From assembly GCA_021159015.1 (NCBI GenBank), contig JAGGSQ010000059.1, forward strand, positions 1-42,907: 42,907 bases of DNA, written 5' to 3'. Under the pieces are notes generated by a model that saw only the letters and a program-made list of their open reading frames with translations, had not been told where the DNA came from and did no database searches. Origin of the DNA: Candidatus Omnitrophota bacterium (lineage in GTDB: Bacteria > Omnitrophota > Gorgyraeia > Duberdicusellales > Duberdicusellaceae). Shown one piece after another: positions 1-8,672 of this stretch. The stretch's first letter is position 1, and the number at the start of each line of letters is the position of its first letter. The translations under genes were made by a program, and so were the position numbers.

Positions 1-205
1 TATCAATATCATATATATATTAGAATTAAACAAATATTTATAATATTCCTTATAAGGAAGAAAGCGTAATTCGGGAAAGTAAAAAAGACACAATCCTCGA
101 GTGCTTTCTCCCGTATAATAACATATATTAATCAATATTTAGTTTAGCGCTCTTACAGAACACCACAGTTGTCCAACAAGATTCACTGTAGCAATTTATT
201 ATCTT

Positions 206-742
206 TTACTTTAAAATTTCGATTTTATGTTTGCCGACTTTTCGGGCATATCCTTCTTCAATCAAAATAGGTCCGACATAAGATGCTATTGCCGTTTTTG
301 TTACATTATTCTGCAACCAATTACCTATACTTCCTAGAGGTGCTTTATTACGAGAAGTACCAATATCTACAATTTTTTTATACTCGTTAGTATTTGAGAA
401 CTTATCTAACGCCTTAAGATTTAACAATCTTTCGATTCGCTCTGAAATATCGCAACTTCCAGAGAATTACCCACTTGCAGTGGTGAGGGAATCTTTTTTA
501 AACCTACCCAATCTGTATTTCTAACATTGATTCTCTCCCAAAGCCTTTGATAAAAAACTCTCAGGATTTATAATGACTGGCTTCCCACCTATATTTGACG
601 TATCAGATAATTCTAAATAGCCACCCATATACATCTTTACAATAACGTTCTTCTTGCGTTCAACCCGGGTAAGAATAAAAGTCGCAATACTAATAATAAA
701 ACCCAAAATGCCGCTAATGCTCGCTAAAGTCCTAATATCCAT
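206..742 (-). pseudogene. Possible frame-disrupted small membrane-anchored protein (ORFs 521..742 and 206..427 plus the reading frame between them)
   Basis: ORF 521..742 has an N-terminal TM segment. Dropping one base of the A6 run at 552-557 continues the frame as ESFYQRLWERINVRNTDWVGLKKIPSPLQVGNSLEVAIFQSESKDC* (stop at 421-423). ORF 206..427 overlaps that end in a third frame and has only a TTG start. Confidence 0.35.
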
Positions 743-827
743 TCTCTTACGTATTATTATGTATCACATAGAAATCGCTTGCTTTTCTCAGAACGTCTTT
801 CTCTTGCTTCGTAAACACAGTGCCAAC

Positions 828-852
828 TTTGTCCACCCGACGGGTGGACAAA
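828..852. repeat. Perfect 25-nt palindrome (12-bp arms, 1-nt centre) just 3' of tRNA-Pro; possible terminator or dispersed palindromic element
   Basis: TTTGTCCACCCG-A-CGGGTGGACAAA read directly; begins 2 nt beyond the encoded CCA of the tRNA. Confidence 0.8.
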
Positions 853-854
853 AA

Positions 855-933
855 TGGTCGGGAAGGTGGGATTTGAACCCACGACCTCTGCGTCCCGAAC
901 GCAGCGCGCTAAACCAAGCTGCGCCACTTCCCG
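855..933 (-). tRNA. tRNA-Pro (anticodon CGG)
   Basis: Reverse complement CGGGAAGTGGCGCAGCTTGGTTTAGCGCGCTGCGTTCGGGACGCAGAGGTCGTGGGTTCAAATCCCACCTTCCCGACCA. Acceptor stem CGGGAAG/CTTCCCG, anticodon stem CTGCG/CGCAG with loop TTCGGGA, T-loop GTTCAAATC, encoded CCA. Confidence 0.96.
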
Positions 934-946
934 AGAAAGATATGTT

Positions 947-1552
947 TTAAGAACCTTTGTCTCTAAGCTTTTTCAGGTATTGTACTGTAATCTTAGCTAA
1001 ATAGTCAAATTCGGCGTTAACTAAATTCCCCCTCTTCCTGTACTGCCAGATAGTATGAGAAAAGGTAAAGGGGATAATATTTACCCAGAAACTTTTCTTG
1101 CCTGCTTCAGCTACAGTTAAACTCACCCCGTCTAAAGCCACAGAGCCTTTATCAATTACCAGCTCAGAATAAACAGAGGGACACTCAAGCTCCAGCTGGT
1201 AATAGTCACCCTGCTTTACTAAACTGACTATTTTTACCTGGCAATCTATATGTCCCAAAACAAAATGGCCTTCCAGATTTTTATCAACTCCTAACGCCCT
1301 CTCCAGATTAACCTTTGCTCCTGATCTTGCCGTCTTTAAGTTGGTAATCTCCAGAGTGGGCCTGACGGCATTTACAAAGAGACGGTACCCGGATTTTTTA
1401 ACCACAGTCAGGCAGACGCCGTTTACTGCCACACTACTGCCCACATGCAGCAAAGAAGCTGTGTTTTTAGCCTCAATAATTATAGTCCAGAAAGAACTCC
1501 TTTTCTCTATCTTTTTTACAACTCCTATTTCCTCTACAATCCCGCTAAACAC
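947..1552 (-). CDS. ribE: Riboflavin synthase alpha chain
   Basis: MFSGIVEEIG N-terminus and duplicated lumazine-binding domains (VNGVCLTV ... LDGVSLTV; LGHID). Confidence 0.95.
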   Translation of the reverse strand: MFSGIVEEIGVVKKIEKRSSFWTIIIEAKNTASLLHVGSSVAVNGVCLTVVKKSGYRLFVNAVRPTLEITNLKTARSGAKVNLERALGVDKNLEGHFVLGHIDCQVKIVSLVKQGDYYQLELECPSVYSELVIDKGSVALDGVSLTVAEAGKKSFWVNIIPFTFSHTIWQYRKRGNLVNAEFDYLAKITVQYLKKLRDKGS

Positions 1553-2166
1553 TACTTTTCCTCCCGGGGCAGAAGCTCTACTTCATCAATGTAGATAACA
1601 CCGCTTTTCGGCGTACGCGGCTCAAACTGAAAGCTTACCACAGGGAAATCTATGGTGCCGTTAGGCCTGGCATCCTGCGGCTGCCAGTCAGAACGGGAGA
1701 AAAATTTATTAAAAGGACATACAACCTGCTTCCATCCCCTCTGGTCATCTCTAAACATACAACGGAACATCTCATTATCTTTGTCCTTTATGTCAAAAGC
1801 AATACTTACCCCCTTAGCCTGGCCGTAGAGATAAAAAGAAAAAGCGCCATATTTACGCCAAGCTATTTTCTGGGGAGGTCTTTGCCAGAGTCCTGCCTTT
1901 TTATTGGTAAGGCCGTAGCCTCGCGCCACCCACATATACCCCGAAGGTACGCCGCTATATTCTATTTTTAACGACTTTTTCCCGGCGTAAACTTTATCCG
2001 TAGAAAGAGAAATACTCACTTTGGAACCATTACCCGCGCCAAAATCAACACAATCCCTGCCACAGTTGTCTTCAAAACTATCCAGCACTAAAGGCTGAGG
2101 CGGCTGATGAAAACAAGCCGTGATAAAAAGCGCAAGAAATACCACATATACAAACTTTCCTCTCAT
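1552..2166 (-). CDS. Lipoprotein with a carbohydrate-binding/CIA30-like beta-sandwich domain
   Basis: Signal peptide with lipobox (FITAC); LVLDSFED...KKSLKIEYSG...IDFPVVSFQFEPRTPKSGVIYIDEVEL resembles galactose-binding/CBM-type folds. Confidence 0.6.
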   Translation of the reverse strand: MRGKFVYVVFLALFITACFHQPPQPLVLDSFEDNCGRDCVDFGAGNGSKVSISLSTDKVYAGKKSLKIEYSGVPSGYMWVARGYGLTNKKAGLWQRPPQKIAWRKYGAFSFYLYGQAKGVSIAFDIKDKDNEMFRCMFRDDQRGWKQVVCPFNKFFSRSDWQPQDARPNGTIDFPVVSFQFEPRTPKSGVIYIDEVELLPREEK

Positions 2167-2209
2167 TCAAACCTCCTTCTGTGTTATGATAATATACCAG
2201 AAACACTTT

Positions 2210-3379
2210 TCAATTAAAACTTTTATTTTCCTTCTTTACCGGCCTCTCAACTTGCAAATGTCTAAAGTCAGAATAGGTTAAATTAGCAGGCTGCTTGCTT
2301 TTAAGATAGGCGATTTTGTCTATGCCGCATATATTATCACGGCAAGTTAAGCAATTTCCCCTACATCCAGACAAAGGATAAAATTTATTTTGCCGGCGGA
2401 AATAAATAGGAACGTTTATCCCTTCGCAATTCAAAGAAGTAGCAAACTCGGCATTAAGACCCATGATTTTCTCTTTTTCTTTTTTAAACTCCCGGCAAAG
2501 AGCAAAACTTAGCTTATTTTGCTGGCATAGATGGCGCAATAAGGAAAAAATCTGGCGGCGATAGAAAAAAGAAGCGTTAAGATAAGAAAAACGCTCCTTA
2601 TAAAGCTTAAGGTATTTATTATAAATACTTTTACCGAAATAGAGTCTGATTTTTGACAAAACAAATTTATAAATAGAAGTGGGAATGTCTAAAACCGAGG
2701 CCACAATATGATTCACACCTCTCCTGCCAAGCTCACCTATCAACCTTTCTAATTCCCCGGGGGCATCGTTTATATAAGGAAGTATAGGGTCTATCCGCGC
2801 AATAACAAAGATACCTTTCCTGCGAGCCCGCTCAATATTCCTCAGCAGCACAGATGTATCTGCGCCTTGCGGCGAGAAAATCCTGTGTAGTTTATCGTTA
2901 AGCGTCAATATAGATATTTGCAGATAAGAATAAGGATGTTCTGCTAAGCGGCTGATAACAGCAGGTGGGACATACATTTTAGTAGTTACATTAACCGGAA
3001 GACCGAATTGCAAAAAAACATCTATAGTTTTCTCAGTTAAGTGGTAAGTATTGTTTATAGACTGCAGAGGGTCTGCTACGGGAGACAAGTAGCCGCAAAA
3101 AGCAATCTGAGACTTTTTTAGATCGCGCTTAACCGCTTGATCAAAATCGGAAAAAACAAAAATACTCCTTCTTTTGTGAAAATCCTGAAAATAACCCCAG
3201 AAACTCCGTGTGTAACAATAAAAACATCCTACACTGCAGCCGTTATAAGGATTAAGTAAAAGCCTTTCTGACGTGCACTCTCGCCAGGCTTGAACATACC
3301 AGCTATGGATATGCTTATGAGAAGACCGAACAAGATAGTGCAAGAAGGGACTATTTTTTCTTTCTATTTCCACCGGCAT
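2210..3379 (-). CDS. SplB-like radical SAM protein (COG1533-type)
   Basis: NPYNGCSVGCFYCYTRSFWG radical SAM CxxxCxxC motif and extra C-terminal Cys cluster (CRGNCLTCRDNIC). Confidence 0.8.
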   Translation of the reverse strand: MPVEIERKNSPFLHYLVRSSHKHIHSWYVQAWRECTSERLLLNPYNGCSVGCFYCYTRSFWGYFQDFHKRRSIFVFSDFDQAVKRDLKKSQIAFCGYLSPVADPLQSINNTYHLTEKTIDVFLQFGLPVNVTTKMYVPPAVISRLAEHPYSYLQISILTLNDKLHRIFSPQGADTSVLLRNIERARRKGIFVIARIDPILPYINDAPGELERLIGELGRRGVNHIVASVLDIPTSIYKFVLSKIRLYFGKSIYNKYLKLYKERFSYLNASFFYRRQIFSLLRHLCQQNKLSFALCREFKKEKEKIMGLNAEFATSLNCEGINVPIYFRRQNKFYPLSGCRGNCLTCRDNICGIDKIAYLKSKQPANLTYSDFRHLQVERPVKKENKSFN

Positions 3380-4034
3380 AGGAAAGACGCCGTGCTAAAG
3401 ATTCCACTTTTTCATTTAGAGCCTCCTCAGGATTAACGCCACTCCTAAACGATAGCCAGCTGAGAAAAAACAGAGATTCTGCAACTTGCTGGCGAGAAAG
3501 CTTTTTTTCTTTCAGGTTTATAAAAGAAAGTGCCGGGTTATCTTCTTCCTCTCCTAAATGTCTCTGTTCCTTAAAAAGAATAAAGCTTTTCATAAGAGCA
3601 GGTGCAGTACGCGGCAGACGCTCATAATAAGTCTTCCTTTCCTTTTCTTTCGCCTTTTGCTTAGTCCAATGGTAAATTACTTCCGAGGCATTCCTCAAGC
3701 TTTTCTTACCAAAAACATGGGGGTGACGCCGAATAAGCTTACGGCATATTCCGTCAATTACTCCAGAAATATCAAATTTCTCTTTCTCTTTATAAATCTG
3801 AGCCAGCATTACCAACAATAGCATAACATCGCCTATCTCCTCTTTTATCGCGGGGGGATTCTTGCGGTTAATTGCTTCTATCAATTCATAGACCTCCTCC
3901 AGAAGATAATCTTTGTAACTTGAAGCTCTTTGCTTTCTGTCCCACGGACACCCTTGAGGAGAGCGTAAGATACTAACTATATCTACTAAGTCTGAGAATT
4001 TATATGATTTCTTTCTTACCCGTTTATTTTTCAC
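3351..4034 (-). CDS. mazG: MazG-family nucleoside triphosphate pyrophosphohydrolase
   Basis: LRSPQGCPWDRKQ...EEVYELIEAI...EEIGDVMLLLVMLAQI. Confidence 0.93.
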   Translation of the reverse strand: MKNKRVRKKSYKFSDLVDIVSILRSPQGCPWDRKQRASSYKDYLLEEVYELIEAINRKNPPAIKEEIGDVMLLLVMLAQIYKEKEKFDISGVIDGICRKLIRRHPHVFGKKSLRNASEVIYHWTKQKAKEKERKTYYERLPRTAPALMKSFILFKEQRHLGEEEDNPALSFINLKEKKLSRQQVAESLFFLSWLSFRSGVNPEEALNEKVESLARRLSYAGGNRKKK

Positions 4035-4609
4035 AGCTGATTATAGTGAATAATATCTTTTAGAGGACGCTTGGGAACAAAAAAATTACCTCTCCCATCC
4101 TGCCAATAGCGGACATTGCCACTATCTTCTACCACTCTTGACTTTTGAAGAGGAAGACCAAAAGCAATAAGACAGTCCAGCTCATAAGGCGCTCTAATCC
4201 TAAGGGCTCTTTTTATTTTCTCTTTATCTATAGAAGCTATCCAGCAAGAGGCAAGGCCAAAGGAAAGAGCAGCCAGAATCATATTCTCGGCCGCTGCCCC
4301 TACACTGTAGGCGGGATTAAATCTGGACCTTTTTTTGTTAATAAGAATGGCAATATAAAAAGAAGGCTTCTCCTTCTCGGATGGTGTGCCGCGGGGATAA
4401 ATATAAGCAGCCCATCTAATAAGCGGGAAAATGCTATCTTTAACCTTTGCTTCGTCTATCACCATAAATTCCAACGGCTGCAGGTTAGCTGCGGAAGGAG
4501 CAAGACGGCCGGCGTTGATTATCTTCCTTATATAACGGCGGTTAACCGAATGGGGTTTGAATTTACGAATACTCCTTCTTTTGAGTATTATTCTGTAAGT
4601 TTCATTCAT
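4031..4609 (-). CDS. Nitroreductase-family FMN-dependent oxidoreductase
   Basis: RRSIRKFKPHSV...APSAANLQPLEFMVI...GAAAENMILAALSFGLASCWI. Start set to ATG at 4609, overlapping the ribD stop (TATGAATGA). Confidence 0.88.
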   Translation of the reverse strand: MNETYRIILKRRSIRKFKPHSVNRRYIRKIINAGRLAPSAANLQPLEFMVIDEAKVKDSIFPLIRWAAYIYPRGTPSEKEKPSFYIAILINKKRSRFNPAYSVGAAAENMILAALSFGLASCWIASIDKEKIKRALRIRAPYELDCLIAFGLPLQKSRVVEDSGNVRYWQDGRGNFFVPKRPLKDIIHYNQL

Positions 4610-5672
4610 AGCTAGGATATCCTTCCACAAACAAATAATCTTTTTCGTGGGAACAAATTACCTTCTTTATTTCAACATAGTTATTTCTGATTTGAGCACC
4701 TATACTTTCTAAACCTTGTTCGCCTATTATTTTTTTAGCTATAAATATATATATTTTATCTGCCACCTTCTGCTTCAGGAATGAACCCAGAGTAAAAGCT
4801 CCGCCCTCTACAAATAAAGAATAAATACCTCGGGAGAAAAGTTTAGCTAGTAACTCTTTTAACACAAATTCTCTTTTTTTTATGGAACAGGAAACAAATT
4901 CAGTCTTACTTCCGCCAAAAGAAGAAGGAATTTTCTCCCCTTTGCGATACACAATGATAACTTTCCCTCTGCGAAAAATATTAAAGTCTGGCCTGATTCT
5001 TAGTTCAGGATCAAGAACAACCTTGGTCATCTCCTTGCCTGCTAAACTTGAATCAAGGTAAGGATTATCGACTAAAATAGTATTTACCCCTACTACCACG
5101 GCATCGTAAAAAGAACGCAAGAGACGGGCTCTATGGCGAGCGGCACCAGAAGTTATCCATTTAGAATCTTTCCCTCTATAAGTTATCTTTCCATCAAGGC
5201 TCTGGGCAAATTTCAAAGCTACAAAAGGAAGCTGCGTTTTAATTGCTTTAAAAAATACCTCATTGATCCTTGCCCCTTCCTCCTTCATAAGCCCCACATC
5301 TACTTTTATTCCGGCTGCTTTTAGTTTTCTAATAGAACGGCCATTGACTAAAGGATTGGGGTCTTTTACAGAAATGACTACTCTCTTTATGCCGGCAGCA
5401 ATAATCCTATCTACGCAGGGAGGCGTACGACCCCAATGGCAACAAGGCTCAAGATTAACATAGAGAGTAGCTCCATAAGCCATTCTGCCTGCCTTATTAA
5501 GAGCAATTACCTCGGCATGAGGCAGGCCAGCTTTTCTATGATATCCCTGACCAATAATTTTATTATTTTTTACGACTACTGCCCCCACCATAGGATTAGG
5601 AGAAGTAAAACCCTGGGCGCGGTAAGCTAACTGGAACACTTTTTTCATAAAATGTAAATCTTTAGAATGCAT
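4602..5672 (-). CDS. ribD: Bifunctional riboflavin biosynthesis deaminase/reductase
   Basis: HAEVIALNKAG...LYVNLEPCCHWGRTPPCVDRII deaminase zinc site; KFAQSLDGKI...SKWITSGAAR reductase domain. Confidence 0.96.
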   Translation of the reverse strand: MHSKDLHFMKKVFQLAYRAQGFTSPNPMVGAVVVKNNKIIGQGYHRKAGLPHAEVIALNKAGRMAYGATLYVNLEPCCHWGRTPPCVDRIIAAGIKRVVISVKDPNPLVNGRSIRKLKAAGIKVDVGLMKEEGARINEVFFKAIKTQLPFVALKFAQSLDGKITYRGKDSKWITSGAARHRARLLRSFYDAVVVGVNTILVDNPYLDSSLAGKEMTKVVLDPELRIRPDFNIFRRGKVIIVYRKGEKIPSSFGGSKTEFVSCSIKKREFVLKELLAKLFSRGIYSLFVEGGAFTLGSFLKQKVADKIYIFIAKKIIGEQGLESIGAQIRNNYVEIKKVICSHEKDYLFVEGYPSYE

Positions 5673-6477
5673 TCTTTACTTTCTCCACATAACAATAATC
5701 CAGTCGTACGCGACCAATCCCTATATATTTTTTTGCCAATCCATGGCAGTCTGAACCACCGCTCACCAGAAGATGCCGGCGCTGTGTTAAATTCAGAAGT
5801 TCATTTATAACCTCAGAAGAATGAGTAGGATAAAACACCTCTATGCCGTCAATGCCCCAACCGATAATTTTCTCCACGAGTGCCGGCGATGACAAATTAA
5901 GAGGATGGGCAAGAAATGTCTTAGCACCACTCTCCTGTAAGAGCCCAATTGCTTCCTGAGTTTGGTAACGAAATTTTCCACTATAAACTGGCGAATCAAC
6001 ACCAATATATTTAGAAAAAGCGGTTTTTATGTCACTTACCTTCTTCCTATCTTTGAGATAATGAGCCAGGTGCATACGGCTCACCGAAGCCTGTCCTAAA
6101 TATCTGGCTAAGTCGTCCAAATCAAGGATAAGCCCTAACTCTGACAAACGTTCCGCCATTACCATAATTCTGTTCCGCCTCTCTTCTTTAACTTGTGCCA
6201 GTATATCCAGAAATTTAGAATCTGCACCATTCAAGAAATAAGCCAGAATGTGAATCTCTTCTCCCTCAAGGTGAGAGCTAAATTCTACTCCCTTAAGTAA
6301 TTCTATATTATGTTTATAAGCTAACTCCTCCGCCTGCGGGTAAGCATCTAAGGTATCATGGTCAGTTATGGAAATGCAACTCAGGTGTTCGCTTTTTGCC
6401 CGCGAAAAAATTTCTTCCAGGCTAAATGTGCTGTCGGAAAAATGAGAATGGATATGTAAATCAGCTACCTTTGTCAT
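5662..6477 (-). CDS. PHP-domain metal-dependent phosphoesterase
   Basis: [11 protein letters not shown]...[12 protein letters not shown]...[11 protein letters not shown] motifs. Confidence 0.9.
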   Translation of the reverse strand: MTKVADLHIHSHFSDSTFSLEEIFSRAKSEHLSCISITDHDTLDAYPQAEELAYKHNIELLKGVEFSSHLEGEEIHILAYFLNGADSKFLDILAQVKEERRNRIMVMAERLSELGLILDLDDLARYLGQASVSRMHLAHYLKDRKKVSDIKTAFSKYIGVDSPVYSGKFRYQTQEAIGLLQESGAKTFLAHPLNLSSPALVEKIIGWGIDGIEVFYPTHSSEVINELLNLTQRRHLLVSGGSDCHGLAKKYIGIGRVRLDYCYVEKVKNAF

Positions 6478-6889
6478 TATTCAATTCTTTCTTAAAAACA
6501 CTGTCGAGGATCCCATTAACAAAACGGGGAGATTCTAAATCACCGTACTTCTTCGCCAGCTCTATGGCTTCATTAATACTCACTTTAGGGGGGATATCTT
6601 CTGCATACATAAGTTCAAATATAGCAATCCGCAATATATTGCGGTCAATAGTAGCCATCCTTTCCAGAACCCAATTTTTTGCGTATTTTTTTATCAAAGA
6701 ATTTATCTCTTCCCAATGAGAGCTTATTCCTTTCAGAAGAAAAGCACAGAATTCTGATAATTCCTGACTTTTGTCTCTCTGATTTTGGGAGTAATTGAAC
6801 TGCCAGAGATTATAAGGAAGAGTTTTCTTGGCTTCGGCTTCGTAAAGAACCTTAAGCGTAAGCTCACGCCCCTCAGATCTTAATCCCAT
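6461..6889 (-). CDS. nusB: Transcription antitermination factor NusB
   Basis: [15 protein letters not shown]...[15 protein letters not shown]...[28 protein letters not shown]. Confidence 0.93.
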   Translation of the reverse strand: MGLRSEGRELTLKVLYEAEAKKTLPYNLWQFNYSQNQRDKSQELSEFCAFLLKGISSHWEEINSLIKKYAKNWVLERMATIDRNILRIAIFELMYAEDIPPKVSINEAIELAKKYGDLESPRFVNGILDSVFKKELNNDKGS

Positions 6890-6910
6890 TTTAAAAAAGA
6901 ACTGTCTTTT

Positions 6911-7372
6911 TTATATTTGAGAAAATAAATTCACCATCTCCACTGCTGCCAACGCTGCTTCACGACCGCGGTTGCCCTGTTTAATTCCGGCACGTTCCAG
7001 AGCTTGTTCATAATTATCAGCAGTAATTATGCCAAAAATAACGGGTATTTTTGAACTATTGGCCAGATTCGATATCCCTCTTGCTACTGAACTCGATATA
7101 TAATCAAAATGAGGCGTGTCTCCGCGAATTATTGCCCCCAAGCAGATAACCGCATCAAACTTCTTGCTTTCCAGGACTTTCTTTGCTGCTGCCGGTATTT
7201 CAAATGCTCCGGGCGTCCAGAAAACAGTTATATCTTTATCAGAAACACCCTCCCGCTTTAAAGTGTCACTGCATCCTGCTAAAAGCTCCTTACAAATAAG
7301 CTCATTAAAAGCAGAAATAACTATGGAGAACTTCCTGCCTTTGGCAATAAGATTTCCTCTTATTTCTCTCAT
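6911..7372 (-). CDS. ribH: 6,7-dimethyl-8-ribityllumazine synthase
   Basis: FWTPGAFEIPAAAKK...ICLGAIIRGDTPHFDYISSSVARGI...IPVIFGIITADNYEQALERAG...GREAALAAVEM. Confidence 0.97.
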   Translation of the reverse strand: MREIRGNLIAKGRKFSIVISAFNELICKELLAGCSDTLKREGVSDKDITVFWTPGAFEIPAAAKKVLESKKFDAVICLGAIIRGDTPHFDYISSSVARGISNLANSSKIPVIFGIITADNYEQALERAGIKQGNRGREAALAAVEMVNLFSQI

Positions 7373-7387
7373 TCTTCCTCCTCTTTT

Positions 7388-8590
7388 CTAAATTAAGTGG
7401 TCCAATTTGGTCTTTTTTGTATCTAAATACTTTCGATTGAGAGGATTGCTATCTACTTTTATAGGAATCCTTTCCACAATCTTCATACCGTATCCTTCCA
7501 GCCCCACTATTTTACGGGGATTATTAGTAAGAAGTCTTATCTTTTTTACGCCTAAATCGGCTAAGATTTGAGCTCCTATTCCATAATCGCGCAAATCAGC
7601 CGCAAACCCCAATGCTTCATTAGCTTCTACCGTATCCAGTCCTTGGTTCTGAAGCTGGTAAGCTTTTATTTTGTTTAAAAGGCCTATACCTCTTCCTTCC
7701 TGGCGCATATAGAGAAGTATGCCTCTCTTTTCCTGGGCAATCATAGTTAAAGCTCTATCCAATTGTTGACCACAGTCACATTTTAAAGAACCAAACACAT
7801 CACCTGTCAGGCATTCAGAATGCACTCTTACCATTATAGGATCTTCACTAATTTCTCCCATCACTAAAGCCACATGAAGAAAATCGTCAATTAAAGAGCG
7901 GTATACATACAAATTGAAGGTTCCATATTTGGTAGGGAGTTCAACTTCTGCCCCTCTTTCCACTAAAGGTGTTTTCTTGCGGCGGTATTCTATAAGAGAA
8001 GCTATAGAACAAATTTTTAGGTTGTGTTTCTTGGCAAACTCTATCAAATCCGGCAAACGCGCCATCTTTCCATCGTCTCTAATTATTTCGCAAATTACCC
8101 CTGCGGGAAAAAGCCCTGCTAACTTTGCCAAATCCACCGCTGCTTCTGTATGGCCGGCCCTCACTAACACTCCTCCTTCCTGTGCTTTAAGAGGAAAAAC
8201 ATGTCCCGGACGCACCAAATCCTGCGGCTGAGAAGATTGAGAAATAAGAACCTTTATAGTACGTGCCCGGTCATAAGGAGATATCCCTGTAGTTATACCT
8301 TCCCGGGCATCAACCGAAATAAACCAGGCCGTCCCGAAAGGATCGCGGGCACTACCTAAATCATAGAAAGTATACATAGGATGAAGTCCTAATTCTTTCA
8401 GCCTTCTCTCCTCCAGCGGCACGCATACCAGCCCCCGTGCCTCCTTCACCATAAAATTAATATTATCGGGAGTGGCAAATTCTGCCGCGATTACCACATC
8501 GCCTTCATTCTCCCGCCTTTCATCGTCAACAACGATTACCGGCTTTCCTCTTTTAACATCAGATAAGATTTGTTCGATAGAATTTAACAT
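7388..8590 (-). CDS. ribBA: 3,4-dihydroxy-2-butanone-4-phosphate synthase / GTP cyclohydrolase II
   Basis: VVDDERRENEGDVVIAAEFATP (RibB); VRVHSECLTGDVFGSLKCDCGQQL...RQEGRGIGLLNKIKAYQLQ (RibA). Confidence 0.97.
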   Translation of the reverse strand: MLNSIEQILSDVKRGKPVIVVDDERRENEGDVVIAAEFATPDNINFMVKEARGLVCVPLEERRLKELGLHPMYTFYDLGSARDPFGTAWFISVDAREGITTGISPYDRARTIKVLISQSSQPQDLVRPGHVFPLKAQEGGVLVRAGHTEAAVDLAKLAGLFPAGVICEIIRDDGKMARLPDLIEFAKKHNLKICSIASLIEYRRKKTPLVERGAEVELPTKYGTFNLYVYRSLIDDFLHVALVMGEISEDPIMVRVHSECLTGDVFGSLKCDCGQQLDRALTMIAQEKRGILLYMRQEGRGIGLLNKIKAYQLQNQGLDTVEANEALGFAADLRDYGIGAQILADLGVKKIRLLTNNPRKIVGLEGYGMKIVERIPIKVDSNPLNRKYLDTKKTKLDHLI

Positions 8591-8672
8591 AGCAATCTAG
8601 TTGGTATTATAAACTATACCTCCTCTTCTTCCTTGTCAAGAGTAACCTTGTAAGCCCTGCCGACGCTATATC

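Noticed and set aside
46-59. 14-nt palindrome TTCCTTATAAGGAA
   Set aside because: Short, in very AT-rich sequence and without supporting context; expected by chance.
654-950. Plus-strand ORF containing SGRWDLNPRPLRPERSALNQAAPLPE
   Set aside because: This is the antisense translation of tRNA-Pro, a familiar spurious database ORF.
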